A DNA stretch of 64,000 bases from Candidatus Nitrotoga sp. CP45 (GTDB taxonomy: Bacteria > Pseudomonadota > Gammaproteobacteria > Burkholderiales > Gallionellaceae). The notes beneath the pieces were generated by a model that saw only the letters and a list, made by a program, of their open reading frames with translations, was not told where the DNA came from and searched no databases. Shown here one piece after another: positions 34,963 through 43,266 of this stretch. The position numbers and the translations under genes are program-made. The stretch's first letter is position 1. Every line of letters begins with the position of its first letter. The DNA is taken from contig CAMCFJ010000008.1 in assembly GCA_945874105.1 (NCBI GenBank), positions 1-64,000 of the forward strand. The letters run 5' to 3'.

Positions 34963-35226
34963 TTAAGCCATTGCCTTGATGGCAGCGGACAGGCGGCTCT
35001 TATGACGCGCAGCCTTATTTTTGTGAATGATCTTTTTGTCGGCGATGGAATCCACGATACTGGTAGATTCGATGAAAACGGCTTGTGCTACAGCCTTGTC
35101 GCCAACTTCAATGGCTTTCGCCACTTTCTTGATTGCAGTACGAAGTTCAGAGCGCAGACTCGTATTATGATCGCGCTGTTTGATTGCTTGTCTTGCGCGT
35201 TTTCTAGCTTGTGCAGTGTTTGCCAT
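34963..35226 (-). CDS. rpsT: 30S ribosomal protein S20
   Basis: S20 is an early-assembly 16S-binding protein. The 87-residue sequence [20 protein letters not shown] with a helical, lysine/arginine-rich body ending [11 protein letters not shown] is a full family match. It has its own strong promoter and terminator, as in other proteobacteria where S20 also autoregulates. Confidence 0.97.
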   Translation of the reverse strand: MANTAQARKRARQAIKQRDHNTSLRSELRTAIKKVAKAIEVGDKAVAQAVFIESTSIVDSIADKKIIHKNKAARHKSRLSAAIKAMA

Positions 35227-35268
35227 GGCAATTCCTTGAGGATCTCTCGTGCAATATTTAAAGAGCGG

Positions 35269-35297
35269 ATTATACGAAGGCTTGCCGATTTTAGCAA
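35269..35297 (-). promoter_or_regulatory. Sigma70 promoter of rpsT
   Basis: On the minus strand TTGCTA (35297-35292), a 17-base spacer and TATAAT (35274-35269) precede the rpsT start by 42 bases, with AAGGA as the ribosome site. The consensus -10 fits a strongly expressed gene. Confidence 0.85.
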
Positions 35298-35455
35298 TTT
35301 TTTGTTTTTAGCTGCGTGGCGAGCAAAAAAATTGTCTGGACTTGTAGCACATGATTGTCCGGATTAGCTCAGCTCCAGATTGAGGTAAATAAAAAAATGG
35401 GCACGAACGTTTTGATGAATTTAAAACATGGATTTCGGATGTTCTGGAAATTACC

Positions 35456-35485
35456 TTGACAATATCTATTTGACGAGTGTATAAA
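35456..35485 (+). promoter_or_regulatory. Sigma70 promoter of the cold-shock gene
   Basis: TTGACA (35456-35461), an 18-base spacer and TATAAA (35480-35485). It gives a 5' leader of about 108 bases, long as is typical for cold-shock mRNAs. The rest of the 373-base gap between rpsT and the cold-shock gene shows no gene. Confidence 0.75.
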
Positions 35486-35560
35486 GTTTTCTGGCGTTTG
35501 ATTCAAAGTTTTTGCGATACTGGTTTTTTCCATGTGCAATCTTCGATTCAAATAGTTTCG

Positions 35561-35580
35561 CGGGGGGTTTCCCCGTTTTT
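35561..35580 (+). promoter_or_regulatory. Terminator-like hairpin in the cold-shock leader
   Basis: CGGGG-GGTTT-CCCCG followed by TTTTT ends 20 bases before the csp ATG. It is shaped like a short intrinsic terminator and would also control access to the ribosome site (AAGGAAG) just after it. Confidence 0.6.
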
Positions 35581-35599
35581 AGTTAAGGAAGTAATACAC

Positions 35600-35803
35600 A
35601 TGGCAACTGGTACAGTAAAATGGTTCAACGACGCAAAGGGTTTTGGTTTTGTTACTCCGGATGATGGCAGCGAAGATTTGTTTGCGCATTTTTCCGCAAT
35701 CAACATGAGCGGCTTCAAGTCTCTTCAAGAGGGCCAAAAGGTTACTTTTGAAGTGACACAAGGTCCTAAAGGCAAGCAAGCATCCAATATTCAAGCTCCT
35801 TAA
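35600..35803 (+). CDS. Cold-shock domain protein (CspA family)
   Basis: The 67-residue single OB-fold protein has RNP1 [10 protein letters not shown] and RNP2 DLFAHFSAI and binds single-stranded RNA and DNA as an RNA chaperone. The ATG at 35600 is used: an upstream in-frame start (35477) would lie in the -10 box and add 41 unrelated residues. GGAAG is the ribosome site. It is flanked by its own promoter, leader hairpin and terminator. Confidence 0.97.
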   Translation: MATGTVKWFNDAKGFGFVTPDDGSEDLFAHFSAINMSGFKSLQEGQKVTFEVTQGPKGKQASNIQAP

Positions 35804-35824
35804 TCGGTTCTTGATTAAATAAAA

Positions 35825-35854
35825 AGGCCCGGCATGAAAATGCCGGGTCTTTTT
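35825..35854 (+). terminator. Rho-independent terminator of the cold-shock gene
   Basis: A stem of about 11 bp (CCCGGCAT/ATGCCGGG core, extended by A-T, G-C and G-U pairs) with a GAAA tetraloop and a T-run. It lies 22 bases after the stop. Confidence 0.93.
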
Positions 35855-35982
35855 ATTTCTGGAAGGTAACCCCCTATGAACTAACGCTTACAGGGCACCT
35901 CTAAAAATCCAATTTCCCTGGCAGGTACTGAGGGGGTAGTCTGCTGAGACGCATTACTATGGTGTCTAATCTATCGTATGAG

Positions 35983-37422
35983 CTAACCCTGCAACATCCG
36001 TACTCCCCATGCCACGCCAAATCCCGTCACTTCGCTTGCTACTATGCCCAGACCACCTTCGCAACGGCTGGCGGATAAATCCACATGTAGCCAAGGAGTG
36101 TCATCGACAAAGCGCTTGAGAAAACGGGATGCCAAGATATGATCGGCCTCGCCGTCCAGCGTGCATTGCTTGATGTCAGCTACTTTTGAATCTAGCGTGG
36201 TTTCATAGTCGTCATCCAGCGGGAAGGCGCACAAACGCTCGCCGCTTTGCTTGCCCACGCTGACCGCACGCTGTAATAGCTCATCGCGGTTGCCCAGCAC
36301 GCCGCTGTAGCGCGCGCCTAAAGCCACGGCCATGCTGCCGGTTAGAGTGGCGAAGTCAATTATCAGATCTGGTTTGGCGCGTGCCGCCAGCGTGAGTGTG
36401 TCGGCTAGCACCATGCGTCCTTCGGCATCGGTGTGAATAATTTCGATTGTGGTGCCGTTCAGCGCAGTCACGATATCGTTTTGTTTGTACGCCTTGGGAC
36501 TGATGTGGTTTTGAGCGATCGCCAGCCAGCAATCGATATTCACCGCCAGCTTGCTCTGTGATGCGGCAAGCAAAATGCCGAGTGCTACGGCCGACCCGTT
36601 CATGTCCTCGTGCATGCCATGCATGTAGCGCGCTGGTTTCAGGTTGTGTCCACCGGTATCGAAGCAAATCCCCTTGCCCACCAACCCTACGGTTTTTTGG
36701 GCTTTTGGATGTGTGTAGCGCAGATGCACGATGGCGGCATCTTCGTCCGCGCTGCCCTGCGCCACAGCCACGAAAGCACCCGCGCCCAACTTACGCAGTT
36801 TCTTGAGATCAAACTCCACATGCTTCCAGCCATGTTGCTGTGCGAGTACCTTTACCCGTGCCCGGTATAGCGCTGGAGTCAGCTCGTTAGGCGGAAGCAC
36901 GGTCAGTTCACGGCATAGAAAATTGCCTTCGGCCTGTGCCTTGAGAGATACAAATGCTTGCTTGTCAGCAAAACCGAATAGTTCAATTTTTCGCAGCTGT
37001 TTGCGTTTATCTTTTTTCTTATATTCCGGCAACAGGGCGCCATTCACCCATGCACCATACACAGCCAGCTCTGCAGCCAGCTTGCGTTGCGCAGGATCGC
37101 CCAGCACCACAATGGCAATGTTTGCGGGCATTTCTGCCAGAAGCAATTGCATGGCTTTGCGCACTTGGGTCTGGATGGTGAAGGCGTCCTTGGAAAAATC
37201 CAGCATCGTCCAGGCTATCAACGCGCCATTAGCGGCATTAGCAGAAACTGGTGAGTCAGTCAGCTCATCCACCTTGAGGCCGCGTCGTGCCAGCACTGTC
37301 TTGAGCAAGTCGCTATGCGGCAAGTCCTGGGGTAGCGTCTTGGCTTTGGGCAGCAGCACCAGCAGATGTTGGTTAATCAGGTTCTTGGGCAGCGTCAGAG
37401 AAAGAGTAAGTTGTGCTAGCAT
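35983..37422 (-). CDS. M17 leucyl aminopeptidase family protein
   Basis: The 479-residue protein has the C-terminal catalytic domain of di-zinc aminopeptidases: the KGICFDTGG motif with its Lys and Asp, EDMNGSAVALG, and HTDAEGRMVLADTL, which matches NTDAEGR with His replacing Asn. The N-terminal domain is divergent. The ATG at 37422 has GAGGAA upstream; an earlier in-frame start (37530) would run into thyA. The changed loop HNLKPARYMHGMHED differs from PepA, so substrate preference may differ, closer to the PepB-like branch. It is divergent from thyA. Confidence 0.9.
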   Translation of the reverse strand: MLAQLTLSLTLPKNLINQHLLVLLPKAKTLPQDLPHSDLLKTVLARRGLKVDELTDSPVSANAANGALIAWTMLDFSKDAFTIQTQVRKAMQLLLAEMPANIAIVVLGDPAQRKLAAELAVYGAWVNGALLPEYKKKDKRKQLRKIELFGFADKQAFVSLKAQAEGNFLCRELTVLPPNELTPALYRARVKVLAQQHGWKHVEFDLKKLRKLGAGAFVAVAQGSADEDAAIVHLRYTHPKAQKTVGLVGKGICFDTGGHNLKPARYMHGMHEDMNGSAVALGILLAASQSKLAVNIDCWLAIAQNHISPKAYKQNDIVTALNGTTIEIIHTDAEGRMVLADTLTLAARAKPDLIIDFATLTGSMAVALGARYSGVLGNRDELLQRAVSVGKQSGERLCAFPLDDDYETTLDSKVADIKQCTLDGEADHILASRFLKRFVDDTPWLHVDLSASRCEGGLGIVASEVTGFGVAWGVRMLQG

Positions 37423-37492
37423 TTGTTCCTCAATAAACTTTATGTATTGTTTGGCATTATACAAACAGTCACCACCTATCCCCTGAATCTTT

Positions 37493-38287
37493 ATGCGCCA
37501 GTATTTATATTTGATGAAGCATGTGCTCAATCACGGCACAAAAAAGAGCGACCGCACCGGCACTGGCACGGTAAGCATATTCGGCTATCAGATGCGCTTT
37601 AATCTGGCAGAAGGCTTTCCGCTGGTCACCACCAAAAAGTGTCACCTGAAATCCATCATCCATGAGTTGCTGTGGTTTTTGCAGGGCGATACCAATATCC
37701 GCTATCTCAAGGAAAATGGTGTAAAAATTTGGGATGAATGGGCAGACGAGGATGGCAACCTTGGCCCGGTGTATGGCAAACAGTGGCGTTCGTGGACAGC
37801 ATCGGATGGTTTTACCATCGACCAGATTTCAGATGTTATAGAACAGATTAAATGCAATCCCGATTCACGCCGCCTGATCGTTTCCGCCTGGAACGTAGGG
37901 GAGCTGGATCAAATGGCGCTGGCGCCGTGCCATGTCCTGTTCCAGTTTTATGTGTCTGATGGCAAGCTCTCCTGCCAACTGTATCAGCGCAGCGCGGATA
38001 TTTTTCTTGGGGTGCCGTTCAATATAGCATCTTACGCGTTGCTTACCTCGATGATGGCGCAAGTATGTGGTCTGAAACCAGGCGATTTTGTGCATACTTT
38101 CGGCGATGCACATCTGTATCTCAACCATCTGGAACAGGCTGAGCTGCAACTGTCGCGCGAGCCGCGATCGTTACCCGTCATGCACATCAATCCTAATGTG
38201 AAAAATATCTTCGATTTTAAATTTGAGGACTTTTCGCTGGATGGCTACGACCCACACCCGGCGATTAAAGCCGCAGTCGCTGTATGA
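37493..38287 (+). CDS. thyA: Thymidylate synthase
   Basis: ThyA methylates dUMP with methylene-tetrahydrofolate. The 264-residue protein, the length of E. coli ThyA, shows [20 protein letters not shown], the active-site cysteine in [12 protein letters not shown] and the dUMP-binding [18 protein letters not shown]. Its stop overlaps folA by four bases (ATGA), so the enzyme and the reductase that regenerates its cofactor are coupled. Confidence 0.97.
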   Translation: MRQYLYLMKHVLNHGTKKSDRTGTGTVSIFGYQMRFNLAEGFPLVTTKKCHLKSIIHELLWFLQGDTNIRYLKENGVKIWDEWADEDGNLGPVYGKQWRSWTASDGFTIDQISDVIEQIKCNPDSRRLIVSAWNVGELDQMALAPCHVLFQFYVSDGKLSCQLYQRSADIFLGVPFNIASYALLTSMMAQVCGLKPGDFVHTFGDAHLYLNHLEQAELQLSREPRSLPVMHINPNVKNIFDFKFEDFSLDGYDPHPAIKAAVAV

Positions 38288-38802
38288 CGAGTGACGAAGG
38301 AGGGGGCAAGAGGAAGGGAAAGCTTGCGATCATTGTTGCAATGGCTCGTAACAGGACCATTGGAATCAACAACACGCTGCCATGGCGTATTCCGGCAGAC
38401 CTCAAACGTTTTAAATCGCTCACCATGGGACATCATCTAATCATGGGGCGCAAGACTTTCGATTCCATCGGCAGGCCGCTGCCCGGCCGCACTACCGTGG
38501 TGATAACCCGAAATGATGCATTAAAAATTGAAGGCTGCTTCATGGCGCACTCGCTGGAAGAAGCGATAAAGGCATGTGCGGGGGATGAGGAAATTTTCAT
38601 CATCGGCGGTGCTGAACTCTACGCATTGGCCATGCCGTTAGTGGACACGATCTACCTCACCGAAATCAGACAAGACGTAGCAGGCGATGCTCACTTTCCG
38701 GAATTTGATAAAAAATTATGGCAGGAATTGTCGCGCGAGCAATGTAGCCAGGAACCCCCTCAGGCCCTGGAATACCATTTCGTTACTTATGGCAGGAAAT
38801 AA
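38284..38802 (+). CDS. folA: Dihydrofolate reductase
   Basis: FolA reduces dihydrofolate formed by ThyA. The 172-residue protein shows [34 protein letters not shown], the NADPH-binding [16 protein letters not shown] and [13 protein letters not shown]. The ATG overlapping thyA adds about 13 polar residues; a TTG (about 38323) preceded by AGGAAGGG could be the true start and would fit the usual N terminus. Confidence 0.96.
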   Translation: MTSDEGGGKRKGKLAIIVAMARNRTIGINNTLPWRIPADLKRFKSLTMGHHLIMGRKTFDSIGRPLPGRTTVVITRNDALKIEGCFMAHSLEEAIKACAGDEEIFIIGGAELYALAMPLVDTIYLTEIRQDVAGDAHFPEFDKKLWQELSREQCSQEPPQALEYHFVTYGRK

Positions 38803-38852
38803 TAGACGGTGGTATCTGAAACCAACAGTACGGCGAATGAGGACTACAGGTT

Positions 38853-40229
38853 ATGACTACCATTCAATTTCTCGGGGCAACCGGAACGGTCACCGGATCG
38901 AAATACCTGATTGAGCATGGCTCGCGGCGCATCCTGGTTGATTGCGGGTTATTTCAGGGATACAAGCCGCTGCGGCTGAAAAACTGGGCGCCGTTTCCAT
39001 GCGATCCATCCACTATCGAATGTGTAATTCTTACCCACGCGCATATCGATCACACCGGCTACTTGCCGTTGCTCGCCAAGAACGGCTTCTCCGGAATGGT
39101 TTATTGCTCGGAAGCGACTCGCGATCTTTGCGAGATAATGCTTCCGGACAGCGGACATTTGCAGGAGGAGGAAGCAAACTACGCAAACCATCGGGGGTTC
39201 TCCAAACACAAGCCGGCTCTGCCGCTTTATACGCGTGAAGATGCCGAACGCTGTTTAAGCCTGTTTCGTCCGATTGAATTCGAACGCGAAGTTCAACTCG
39301 GCAACGGACTCACACTGCGTCTGTTGCCATCCGGCCATATTCTGGGCTCTGCATTCGTTGCCCTGAATACGCCACGAACCTCGCTGTTGTTTTCCGGTGA
39401 CCTCGGTCGACCGCACGACTTGGTGATGTCCGCTCCGTCCCGCATCGAAAAGGTGGACTACCTGGTGGTTGAATCGACCTATGGCAACCGTCGCCATGAC
39501 GCGACTGACCCGCTGGTTGCGCTTGCCGAAACCATCAATAAGACAGCTAGCCGTGGGGGAGTGGTATTGATCCCGACTTTTGCGGTGGGGCGCGCCCAGA
39601 CGCTGATGTACTGCATTCATTTGTTGAAGGCGCGCAAGGCCATTCCAGATTATCCAGTTTATCTGAATAGCCCGATGGCCAAGGATGCGACACGGATTTT
39701 CCATCAGCATCACGGCGAGCACCGCCTGACTCCGGCGCAATGCGATGCCTTATGTGGCGCGGCGCGGATCGTCAACAGTGTCGAAGAATCGCAGCAGCTT
39801 AACCGGTCGCATGGGCCAATGATCATTTTGGCCGCAAGCGGCATGGCGACTGGCGGTCGCGTTACCCATCACCTCAAAGCGTTCGCACCAGATCCACGCA
39901 ACACCATTCTGTTTACCGGCTTTCAAGCCGGTGGGACACGCGGTGCCAGTCTGATGAAGGGAGCGGAGACAATCAAGATTCACGGCGAATATATCCCGGT
40001 ACGAGCTGAAGTGCGGATGCTGGAAAATCTTTCCGCACATGCCGATGCCGACGAGATTATCGGCTGGCTCAAAGGATATACCCAGCCGCCGCGCCGCACG
40101 TTCATTACCCATGGCGAGCCTGAGGCGGCGGATGCGCTGCGCCAGCGTATCGAGGAAGAATTGCATTGGCAATGTGTGATACCTGAATATCTCGAACGCG
40201 TGACTCTGGAAGAGAGAGGGATCGACTGA
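38853..40229 (+). CDS. Metallo-beta-lactamase/beta-CASP RNA-processing family protein
   Basis: The 458-residue protein has the HAHIDHTGYLP metal motif (HxHxDH), LPSGHILGSAFV and VVESTYGNRRH. The beta-CASP domain follows with FAVGRAQTLMYCIHLL and ASGMATGGRVTHHLK, and a C-terminal HADADEIIGWLKG with ITHGEPEAADAL. This is COG1236 (Ysh1/RNase J-like predicted exonuclease). Bacterial members are presumed RNA nucleases. It starts 50 bases after folA and may share that transcript. Confidence 0.9.
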   Translation: MTTIQFLGATGTVTGSKYLIEHGSRRILVDCGLFQGYKPLRLKNWAPFPCDPSTIECVILTHAHIDHTGYLPLLAKNGFSGMVYCSEATRDLCEIMLPDSGHLQEEEANYANHRGFSKHKPALPLYTREDAERCLSLFRPIEFEREVQLGNGLTLRLLPSGHILGSAFVALNTPRTSLLFSGDLGRPHDLVMSAPSRIEKVDYLVVESTYGNRRHDATDPLVALAETINKTASRGGVVLIPTFAVGRAQTLMYCIHLLKARKAIPDYPVYLNSPMAKDATRIFHQHHGEHRLTPAQCDALCGAARIVNSVEESQQLNRSHGPMIILAASGMATGGRVTHHLKAFAPDPRNTILFTGFQAGGTRGASLMKGAETIKIHGEYIPVRAEVRMLENLSAHADADEIIGWLKGYTQPPRRTFITHGEPEAADALRQRIEEELHWQCVIPEYLERVTLEERGID

Positions 40230-40310
40230 CTGAAATTCATACTTCGCGCGAGGTGATGCGATGAAGGGCACCTGACAATTCCAGTCGGCGTGGCCTAGCC
40301 GTTTGTATAG

Positions 40311-40805
40311 CTATAAAGGCCGGATTATCGCCTTAACTCGGGCAATCAACGATTTGATGCGTTGCTTGGCCAGTTGGTAAGCCGCCCATTGATCCAGGTA
40401 AGAGTGAATCAGGTTGCGGTAGTACATCACTTTGTTATAGAGCCCGGCAAACCAAAGAACCTGCATGAGTGCCGGTCGAGTCAGGTTGAAGATGCGGGAA
40501 AACAGCGCTACCCCAACCACTTTGGCTACCACAAAAATTGCAGCACCGAAGAACCAATGCCCAGATGCAATAATATGCAACCCGATTAGCTTGGCCGGAA
40601 TTAATATTGAACTGGGTAGCAAAAAAGCGAATACAGCCCAGCGTGGTGGCAGTCCAGCGATATGACGTTCTATCGCATGGACCACGGGCAGCGCTCCAAG
40701 CCGAGCCATCAGCCGTGCCGTTTGATCCCAGATAAACTCTTCAATCAAGAAAAACATGGCAGCAAGCCAGATCAGCGGGGCGAGAATAAGACGTTTCAGT
40801 TTCAT
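40311..40805 (-). CDS. Membrane protein of unknown function
   Basis: The 164-residue protein has an N-terminal hydrophobic stretch (LILAPLIWLAAMFFLIEEFIW), and two further hydrophobic segments (WAVFAFLLPSSILIPAKLIG, FFGAAIFVVAKVVGVALFS). A basic C-terminal tail rich in Lys and Arg follows. A GAGG site precedes the ATG. I know of no function for this type. It is convergent with the beta-CASP gene. Confidence 0.72.
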   Translation of the reverse strand: MKLKRLILAPLIWLAAMFFLIEEFIWDQTARLMARLGALPVVHAIERHIAGLPPRWAVFAFLLPSSILIPAKLIGLHIIASGHWFFGAAIFVVAKVVGVALFSRIFNLTRPALMQVLWFAGLYNKVMYYRNLIHSYLDQWAAYQLAKQRIKSLIARVKAIIRPL

Positions 40806-41219
40806 GGAGGAGGGGTTTTTATGGTGGCGATTTGTTGCCTATAGTAGCCTAGCCAAACTGAATTGTGGTTTAACAATTCAGTCGACTATCATCGCGCTCG
40901 CAATATTTTCACTCACATGCATGTTGTCCATGCGGTTGAAGACGCAGGCAACTCAGGGGAACCTGGGTGCAGTGAGATTTTACAATCGGCAACGGAAGCA
41001 GGCACACTTTGGCTACCTGTCATCTGCGGCCTTGGCGCAGCAATTTTATGCGTAACAACTATGGCGCATGACTATCCCGTTAAGTTGACTATGCCGTAGA
41101 ATTGGGCGCGAAGCGTCTTTCATTTTTCTCAAGAAAGATTGTGATCAGTAGCGCCAAACTCAGGCATTGTTTTTGGATGAGCATATTTAAACAACATTGA
41201 ATTAATTTATAAGGCAACA
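40806..41219. other. 414-base gap before the yqhA-type gene
   Basis: No supportable gene. A perfect 10-bp hairpin ACTGAATTGT/ACAATTCAGT with a 6-base loop lies at 40857-40882 and may be an operator or terminator-like stem; no T-run follows. Open frames of 78-99 codons on the plus strand have no ribosome site and no family resemblance. Confidence 0.5.
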
Positions 41220-41735
41220 ATGGAAAATTTTATTGAAGGAATAATATTTCGCAGCCGTTGGTTGCTTGCGCCCATGTATATCGGGCTGGTCGGCGGATTG
41301 ATATTTTTGCTTGTGAAATTCGGGCAAGAATTTTTTCACATAATGATCAATATATTGCACACATCAGAGCAAGAAGTCGTTTTATCGATTCTGGCATTGG
41401 TGGACATTACACTGGTTGCGAACCTTCTGATAATGGTAATTTTTAGTGGCTATGAGAATTTCGTCTCCAAGATTGATGTTGGAGATCATGTTGATCGACC
41501 AGACTGGATGGGCAAAGTAAATTATTCCGGACTCAAACTAAAGCTTATTGGATCCATCGTCGCTATCTCGGCAATTGATTTGTTGAAGGCTTTTATGCAT
41601 CAAGCGTCACCCGGCGTGGAGCATTTGGATAATACACAGATGGCGTGGATGGTAGGGATACATATAACGTTTATCGTTTCTGGTGTCCTGTTTGCACTGA
41701 TGGACAAGATCGCTGAATCTGTAGCAAAGCATTAA
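41220..41735 (+). CDS. yqhA: UPF0114 family membrane protein (YqhA type)
   Basis: The 171-residue protein starts MENFIEGIIFRSRWLLAPMY and has membrane helices at about 14-34, 55-80, 108-126 and 140-160, with the family motif VNYSGLKLKLIGSIVAISAI. The family is of unknown function. It lies alone, with AAGGC upstream of the ATG, and ends before a structured element. Confidence 0.9.
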   Translation: MENFIEGIIFRSRWLLAPMYIGLVGGLIFLLVKFGQEFFHIMINILHTSEQEVVLSILALVDITLVANLLIMVIFSGYENFVSKIDVGDHVDRPDWMGKVNYSGLKLKLIGSIVAISAIDLLKAFMHQASPGVEHLDNTQMAWMVGIHITFIVSGVLFALMDKIAESVAKH

Positions 41736-41784
41736 CGTTCTAAAAAAATCTGAGTTAGACAAAATTAAAAATAAATTGAAACTA

Positions 41785-41882
41785 AATCGAGTCTGAACAT
41801 CCCGCCATGTACGGACAGCTCCCCATGCGGGACTTTGACCCGCTAGATTTAATGCTGTTACTGCGAACGGTCAGACTCGATT
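41785..41882. other. Structured 98-base element between convergent genes
   Basis: Perfect 12-bp terminal inverted repeats AATCGAGTCTGA/TCAGACTCGATT enclose competing internal stems, CCCGCCATG/CATGCGGG (41801-41832) and GCGGG/CCCGC further on. It could be a miniature inverted-repeat element or a structured RNA. No T-run follows, so it is not a simple terminator. Confidence 0.65.
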
Positions 41883-41915
41883 GATAAGGCCTCACCTTAA
41901 ACTGCAATTCAACAC

Positions 41916-42899
41916 TTATTTTTCATGCCGTTCCGAAAGCGCCTTCAATGTTCGCTTGTTAGCGTACATAGCTGTGTCGGCGTCAGATAGGATGCACTTG
42001 ATGGACGAATGCCGCTCAGCATCGTATTCTATTTGGCCCACGCTATAGTGAATATCATAGCCACGATGCGCTTCATTGTTATGCACGTCCAGCATGTCAT
42101 TGAAACGCTGTATGCATTCCGATGTTGTCGCATAATCTGAGTCTATCAGTAGCGCAACGAACTCATCACCGCCGAGGCGGCCAATTACATCGCATTCGCG
42201 AAAAGCTTTCTGCAATAGGCTGGCGAAGGTTACGAGTACGCTGTCTCCTTCCATGTGCCCATAGGTGTCGTTTATCTTTTTGAAGTCATTTAAATCAAAA
42301 AAAAGTAAAGATGCAGGTTTGTTCATACGATGACAAGCTTTCAATGCATGCTGTGCAAGTGCTTCAAAGCCTCGTCGATTAGCCAGCATGGTTAACTCAT
42401 CATTGGTTGCCATCTGAACCGCTGCGATTTCTTGCTCAACCATATGGGCAAGATCTTGTAAAAGTTTGCACTCCTCCTCATCCAATATGCGTGGCTTGAC
42501 ATCAATTAGGCAAAGGGTGCCAAGCTTGCTTCCATTCTGAACTGCCAGAGGGCATCCTGCGTAAAAGCGAATACTTGGGTCGCCAGTGACAAGTGGATTG
42601 CTGTAAAAACGTTCGTCGATCAGGGTGTCGGGCACCATAAAAATGTCATCGCCCAAAATTGCATGTCCACAAAAGGAAATGTCTCGAGGCGTTTCACTGG
42701 CAGAAAGGCCCACACACGACTTAAACCACTGACGATTTGTGTCCACCAAGCTAACCAGGGCAATGGGCACGTTGAAGAGATGTTTGGCCAAGCGGGTCAA
42801 GCGATCAAAGCGCTCTTCCGGAGAAGTATCCAGAATATTGAACGACCGCAAGGTGTTGATCCGGGTGTCTTCATTGGCCGGTATGGCTGGGGCTATCAT
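41916..42899 (-). CDS. GAF-GGDEF diguanylate cyclase
   Basis: A 327-residue cytosolic sensor enzyme. A GAF domain (about residues 30-160, with NVPIALVSLVDTNRQWFKS) is followed by a GGDEF domain that makes cyclic di-GMP. The active motif is intact (IGRLGGDEFVAL), and an RxxD inhibitory site (RECD) lies five residues upstream of it, so product feedback is expected. The ATG at 42899 has AAAGGA upstream; a longer frame starts with TTG at 43001. No membrane segments, so the signal is probably a small cytosolic ligand bound by GAF. Confidence 0.93.
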   Translation of the reverse strand: MIAPAIPANEDTRINTLRSFNILDTSPEERFDRLTRLAKHLFNVPIALVSLVDTNRQWFKSCVGLSASETPRDISFCGHAILGDDIFMVPDTLIDERFYSNPLVTGDPSIRFYAGCPLAVQNGSKLGTLCLIDVKPRILDEEECKLLQDLAHMVEQEIAAVQMATNDELTMLANRRGFEALAQHALKACHRMNKPASLLFFDLNDFKKINDTYGHMEGDSVLVTFASLLQKAFRECDVIGRLGGDEFVALLIDSDYATTSECIQRFNDMLDVHNNEAHRGYDIHYSVGQIEYDAERHSSIKCILSDADTAMYANKRTLKALSERHEK

Positions 42900-43022
42900 G
42901 TTGTAGTCCTTTGTTGAATTGACAGAGTTTAGACCCCTCTTGCTGATAACGGCAAATTCATCGTGAAATTTGGCTTTCCGAGCAAGAGTTTCTCTCTTCA
43001 AATAATTGAATAGATTAGAAAA

Positions 43023-43075
43023 CAGGCTCTCAAAGGAGTGCAGGTGAGAGCCTGATTTCTATGCTGCCCAATTTC
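43023..43075. repeat. Inverted repeat plus 30-base dispersed motif, copy 2
   Basis: Perfect 10-bp arms CAGGCTCTCA/TGAGAGCCTG with a 12-base loop (43023-43054). The right arm begins copy 2 (43046-43075) of the GAGAgCCTG...CTAtGCTgCC...AATTT motif. It lies between the GGDEF and C11 peptidase genes. Confidence 0.7.
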
Positions 43076-43266
43076 TCCCCATTTTTCTTACAAGCGAGAA
43101 CTTATATCCTATGTTGGATGCCGCACAGAGTTTGCGATCAGGTAGGTGTACGCTGGTACTCGATTGACGTTTGATGCGGCGCGAATGACGAACTACTTAC
43201 CGGCTGGGCGCGGAAATTAAATAATTATTAGGGGCAAGCCCCCAATTGCACGAAAGGAGAAATGAA

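Noticed and set aside
40863-41099. 78-codon plus-strand frame before the yqhA-type gene
   Set aside because: No ribosome site, begins inside a hairpin, and composition is not protein-like.
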